Shown piece by piece: positions 13,756 to 15,816 of a DNA stretch of 15,816 nt. The notes under the pieces were generated by a model that was not told where the DNA came from, ran no database searches, and was given only the letters and a program-made list of their open reading frames with translations. Made by a program: the position numbers and the translations under genes. The stretch lies in assembly GCA_013286765.1 (NCBI GenBank), contig JABDFB010000048.1, forward strand, positions 1 to 15,816. Direction: 5' to 3'. The DNA is from Deltaproteobacteria bacterium (GTDB taxonomy: Bacteria; Bdellovibrionota; UBA1018). Position 1 is the first letter of the stretch. Each line of letters begins with the position of its first letter.

Positions 13756-13804
13756 GAAAAAATAAGTGCCCAGCTGAACACTATTAATACAGGGGGAATG
13801 GAAT

Positions 13805-14665
13805 ATGATCCGTGGGGGGAAGTACAAATTCTTATTTGTTTCTTTTTTATTTATTTTACTAGTTTATGAGTACTTCTCTCGACCGATAAAGAGCGCTCAT
13901 GAAAGACAACTTGCTAATCAGAACCAAACTCAACAGGTCGCTCGTACCGTGGCTTCTCCTTTTATTGGCGGGGAAAATCGCCTCAACCGAGAGAATGAAT
14001 CAAAAAAAGAACAAGAAGATGAAGAACAAAATGAAAAACGGAATTGGGACGGTTTTTTGAAGAATTTTGGATTTGATTTCACTCCCGAATTTTCCGAAAA
14101 CCACCACCTTACAGCGATCCGCGGATCTCTGGGGTCTAATCTGCCCGCATCCACCCGAGATTTCACAACAACATCACCACCGCAGGTTGCACAACGCGCA
14201 ACCGATATTCTAGATGCGGTAAAAAACCTTGTTGGAATAAACGACCGCTACCCGGTTCAGCCTACCAGCATTAGAACCGGCCCTCTTACGGCCCAAGCCT
14301 TCTATCAGGAGACTTATAATAGTCTCCCTTTAGCAAATGCCGGTCATTTAAAAGTCGATCTGGGACCCAAGGGCGAGCTTTTGGTCCTAGAATCCGATTA
14401 TATTCCATCAGTTGAAATTTCTAACCAACGCAAAATCGATACCTCAACTGCCAAATCCAAAGCCTTCGAAAATCTTAGAAGAACACAAGCTCATTCGGAC
14501 TCTATCCAAAACGCAGTTCCGACAGATAGTGAAAGACCCGTAATTTGGATGAGCGGTAAAAACCAAGGCAAAATCGCCTATCAATTTATGATCCAGGGCC
14601 GCGAGATTGTAATCGATGCTGAAAACGGCAGTGTGCTCTTTAACAGGGACCGGAGACAGAGCTGA
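13805..14665 (+). CDS. Membrane-anchored FTP/PepSY-like protein, probable separate propeptide of the upstream protease
   Basis: 286 residues. A membrane segment (8-22, FLFVSFLFILLVYEY) without a clear cleavage site or lipobox suggests a signal anchor. A charged Glu/Lys/Asn-rich linker follows (57-80). Residues 100-200 carry FTP-like features: HLTAIRGSLGSNLP near the start, then FYQETYNSLPLANAGHLKVDLGPKGELL, which matches the thermolysin propeptide pattern. Residues about 212-283 look like PepSY and end IDAENGSVL (270-278), the typical end of M4 propeptides. No protease motif is present. In M4/M36 enzymes this region assists folding and inhibits the enzyme until cleaved; here it would act in trans on the neighbour 49 bases upstream, which lacks it. 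The start ATG has AGGGGG plus GGA upstream. The function is inferred from motif likeness and context. Confidence 0.65.
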   Translation: MIRGGKYKFLFVSFLFILLVYEYFSRPIKSAHERQLANQNQTQQVARTVASPFIGGENRLNRENESKKEQEDEEQNEKRNWDGFLKNFGFDFTPEFSENHHLTAIRGSLGSNLPASTRDFTTTSPPQVAQRATDILDAVKNLVGINDRYPVQPTSIRTGPLTAQAFYQETYNSLPLANAGHLKVDLGPKGELLVLESDYIPSVEISNQRKIDTSTAKSKAFENLRRTQAHSDSIQNAVPTDSERPVIWMSGKNQGKIAYQFMIQGREIVIDAENGSVLFNRDRRQS

Positions 14666-14697
14666 TTACCATAGGCCAGAACAATCTTATAGCGGAA

Positions 14698-15816
14698 CTA
14701 AGGTGCATTCATTTTTTCTACTATCTTAGTGCGCAAATATTCCGCGAACGGTTGCGAGCAAGTAAAAGCCGGTGAAATAGCATTCAGAATATGAAAACTC
14801 TGTCGATCACCCTCAAAAAGAAAGTCCATTTCGAGTTTACGCGTTTTTACATGAAAAAGTTGCGCGCGAATTCCTGGCTGACCCCAAGATTTATAATCTT
14901 TAACGTCTACATTGCTTGCCATGCGTTTGGCCTCTTTTACTAAGTAGGGACGATAGTACTTCTTGAGCTCCTCTAACGCGAGAGAACGAAAATCGAAGCC
15001 AGCAGAAAAAAAGAGGCGTGCTTCATCTGAAAGAATCGAAGCTAATTCGGAAAACTTGAATCGAGACAAGCCTTGATATTGCTCCCGCCAGAAAGCCGGA
15101 ATAGCAGTAGGTCCGATTTTGGATCCACCACTAACCGTAATCGTGTGGTGCACTCCTAAAAAGGGATTTTTCAAATTTGGAACAGGATAAATATGCCGTT
15201 TTAAAGGCTCGCTTCCTTTGCAATACAGATAGAGGCCCTTAAATGGTAATATCCGATATCCTTGCGCAAACCCGAAAGCTTGTGCAATTTTGTCGGCATA
15301 TAATCCTGCCGCATTGATCAAAAAACCATAAGATAGATTTCCCACCGACGTTCGAATGGAAAAGCCTTTGCTTTTTCCCAGGAACTTACAAGAAAGCAAA
15401 ACTTCGACACCCATCTGTCGAATTTCATCTACCAAACTGGTTATAACCTCATTGGGATCGATGGTTGCAGTGTCAGGCGACCAGAGAGCACGCCGGAACG
15501 TAGTAGCCCGAGGTTCCAGTTTTCGGGCTTCAGCGTCCGATATTTCCTCCAAAACCACGCCATTTGAGCGCGCTCGGTCTAATAAGACAGGAAATTGCGA
15601 AAGATCAGATTCATCCTTAGCTACGACCAGCTTTCCACAGGAGTTGAGGTGAAGATTCTTGGTGCGGCAGTAGTCCTTGAGAAATCTATTTCCTTGAGCA
15701 GTAAATTGCGCTTTGAGACTGTCCGCAGTATAGTAGAACCCAGCGTGTAAAACTCCGCTATTGCGCCCACTCGAATGAAAACCTAGGCGATCTTCTTTTT
15801 CGAGAATACAGATTTT
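14698..15816 (-). CDS. lhgO: L-2-hydroxyglutarate oxidase-type FAD enzyme (N-terminus beyond right edge)
   Basis: 372 codons plus stop are visible; the frame stays open to the window end, so the first 25-30 residues, including the GxGxxG FAD motif, are missing. The visible part starts KICILEKE, the strand whose Glu binds the FAD ribose, then SSGRNSGVLHAGFYY and SLKAQF, the family's characteristic segment. Later come LINAAGLYADKIA, GIRAQL and ILNAISPAFTCSQPFAEYL, matching the C-terminal end of LhgO/YgaF-type enzymes. These oxidise L-2-hydroxyglutarate to 2-oxoglutarate, passing electrons to the membrane quinone pool. It is convergent with the propeptide-like gene, the stops 32 bases apart. A GTG at 15558 inside the frame is not the real start. 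A related FAD oxidase such as glycerol-3-phosphate dehydrogenase-like is the alternative. Confidence 0.88.
   Translation of the reverse strand, partial: KICILEKEDRLGFHSSGRNSGVLHAGFYYTADSLKAQFTAQGNRFLKDYCRTKNLHLNSCGKLVVAKDESDLSQFPVLLDRARSNGVVLEEISDAEARKLEPRATTFRRALWSPDTATIDPNEVITSLVDEIRQMGVEVLLSCKFLGKSKGFSIRTSVGNLSYGFLINAAGLYADKIAQAFGFAQGYRILPFKGLYLYCKGSEPLKRHIYPVPNLKNPFLGVHHTITVSGGSKIGPTAIPAFWREQYQGLSRFKFSELASILSDEARLFFSAGFDFRSLALEELKKYYRPYLVKEAKRMASNVDVKDYKSWGQPGIRAQLFHVKTRKLEMDFLFEGDRQSFHILNAISPAFTCSQPFAEYLRTKIVEKMNAP

Noticed and set aside
15558..15816. GTG at 15558 as the start of the flavoenzyme gene
   Set aside because: The frame upstream stays open to the edge and encodes conserved family sequence (SSGRNSGVLHAG), so the gene continues beyond the window.

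Overview
The window (15,816 bases, mid GC) carries 12 protein genes, two of them cut by the window ends, and two tRNA genes. The style suggests a Gram-negative bacterium with many exported lipoproteins and proteases. A Bdellovibrionota/Oligoflexia-type deltaproteobacterial relative would fit, but no taxonomic marker gene is present, so this is an inference. The left two thirds (to about 8.7 kb) look accessory; the rest is largely metabolic and stress genes plus one protease locus.

Region 1 (1-2960, all minus strand). Reading leftward: a zinc metalloprotease lipoprotein with a metzincin motif; 18 bases on, an exported HEAT-repeat protein; then a 79-residue peptide whose C-terminal half is almost only Cys and Gly, with a few Arg, 12 Cys in 32 residues; then the start of a further gene that runs off the left edge. 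The last two resemble a precursor-peptide/partner pair of a peptide-modification (RiPP-like) locus.

Region 2 (2961-3828). A tRNA-Leu(UAG) sits in an unusual nest of copies of itself. Upstream is a broken 5' copy that includes the leader. Downstream are two tandem 210-bp units, each starting with the tRNA 3' end, followed by a third copy of that 3' end. Each unit contains a structured segment whose outer stem is made from inverted and direct copies of the tRNA T-arm. A tRNA-Arg(UCU) at 8309 is followed by an element of the same architecture, but with its stem sequence changed to match tRNA-Arg. This tRNA-tailored element is the best candidate here for something undescribed.

Region 3 (3829-8266). 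A Vps62/DUF946-like lipoprotein (minus strand, TTG start) shares an 86-bp 5' segment encoding the signal peptide and lipobox with the metzincin gene, although the mature proteins are unrelated. Next come an exported protein with a response-regulator receiver domain behind a signal peptide, which is unusual, and an MFS exporter.

Region 4 (8713-14665, plus strand). A tandem universal stress protein, a short-chain dehydrogenase, a threonine ammonia-lyase with an ACT domain, a thermolysin/fungalysin-like lipoprotein protease without its usual propeptide, and a membrane-anchored protein that looks like that missing FTP/PepSY propeptide as a separate gene. The close spacing (18-49 bases) allows co-transcription, although the protease has its own -10-like box.

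Region 5 (14698-15816, minus strand). A convergent L-2-hydroxyglutarate oxidase-type flavoenzyme, cut at its N-terminus by the right edge.
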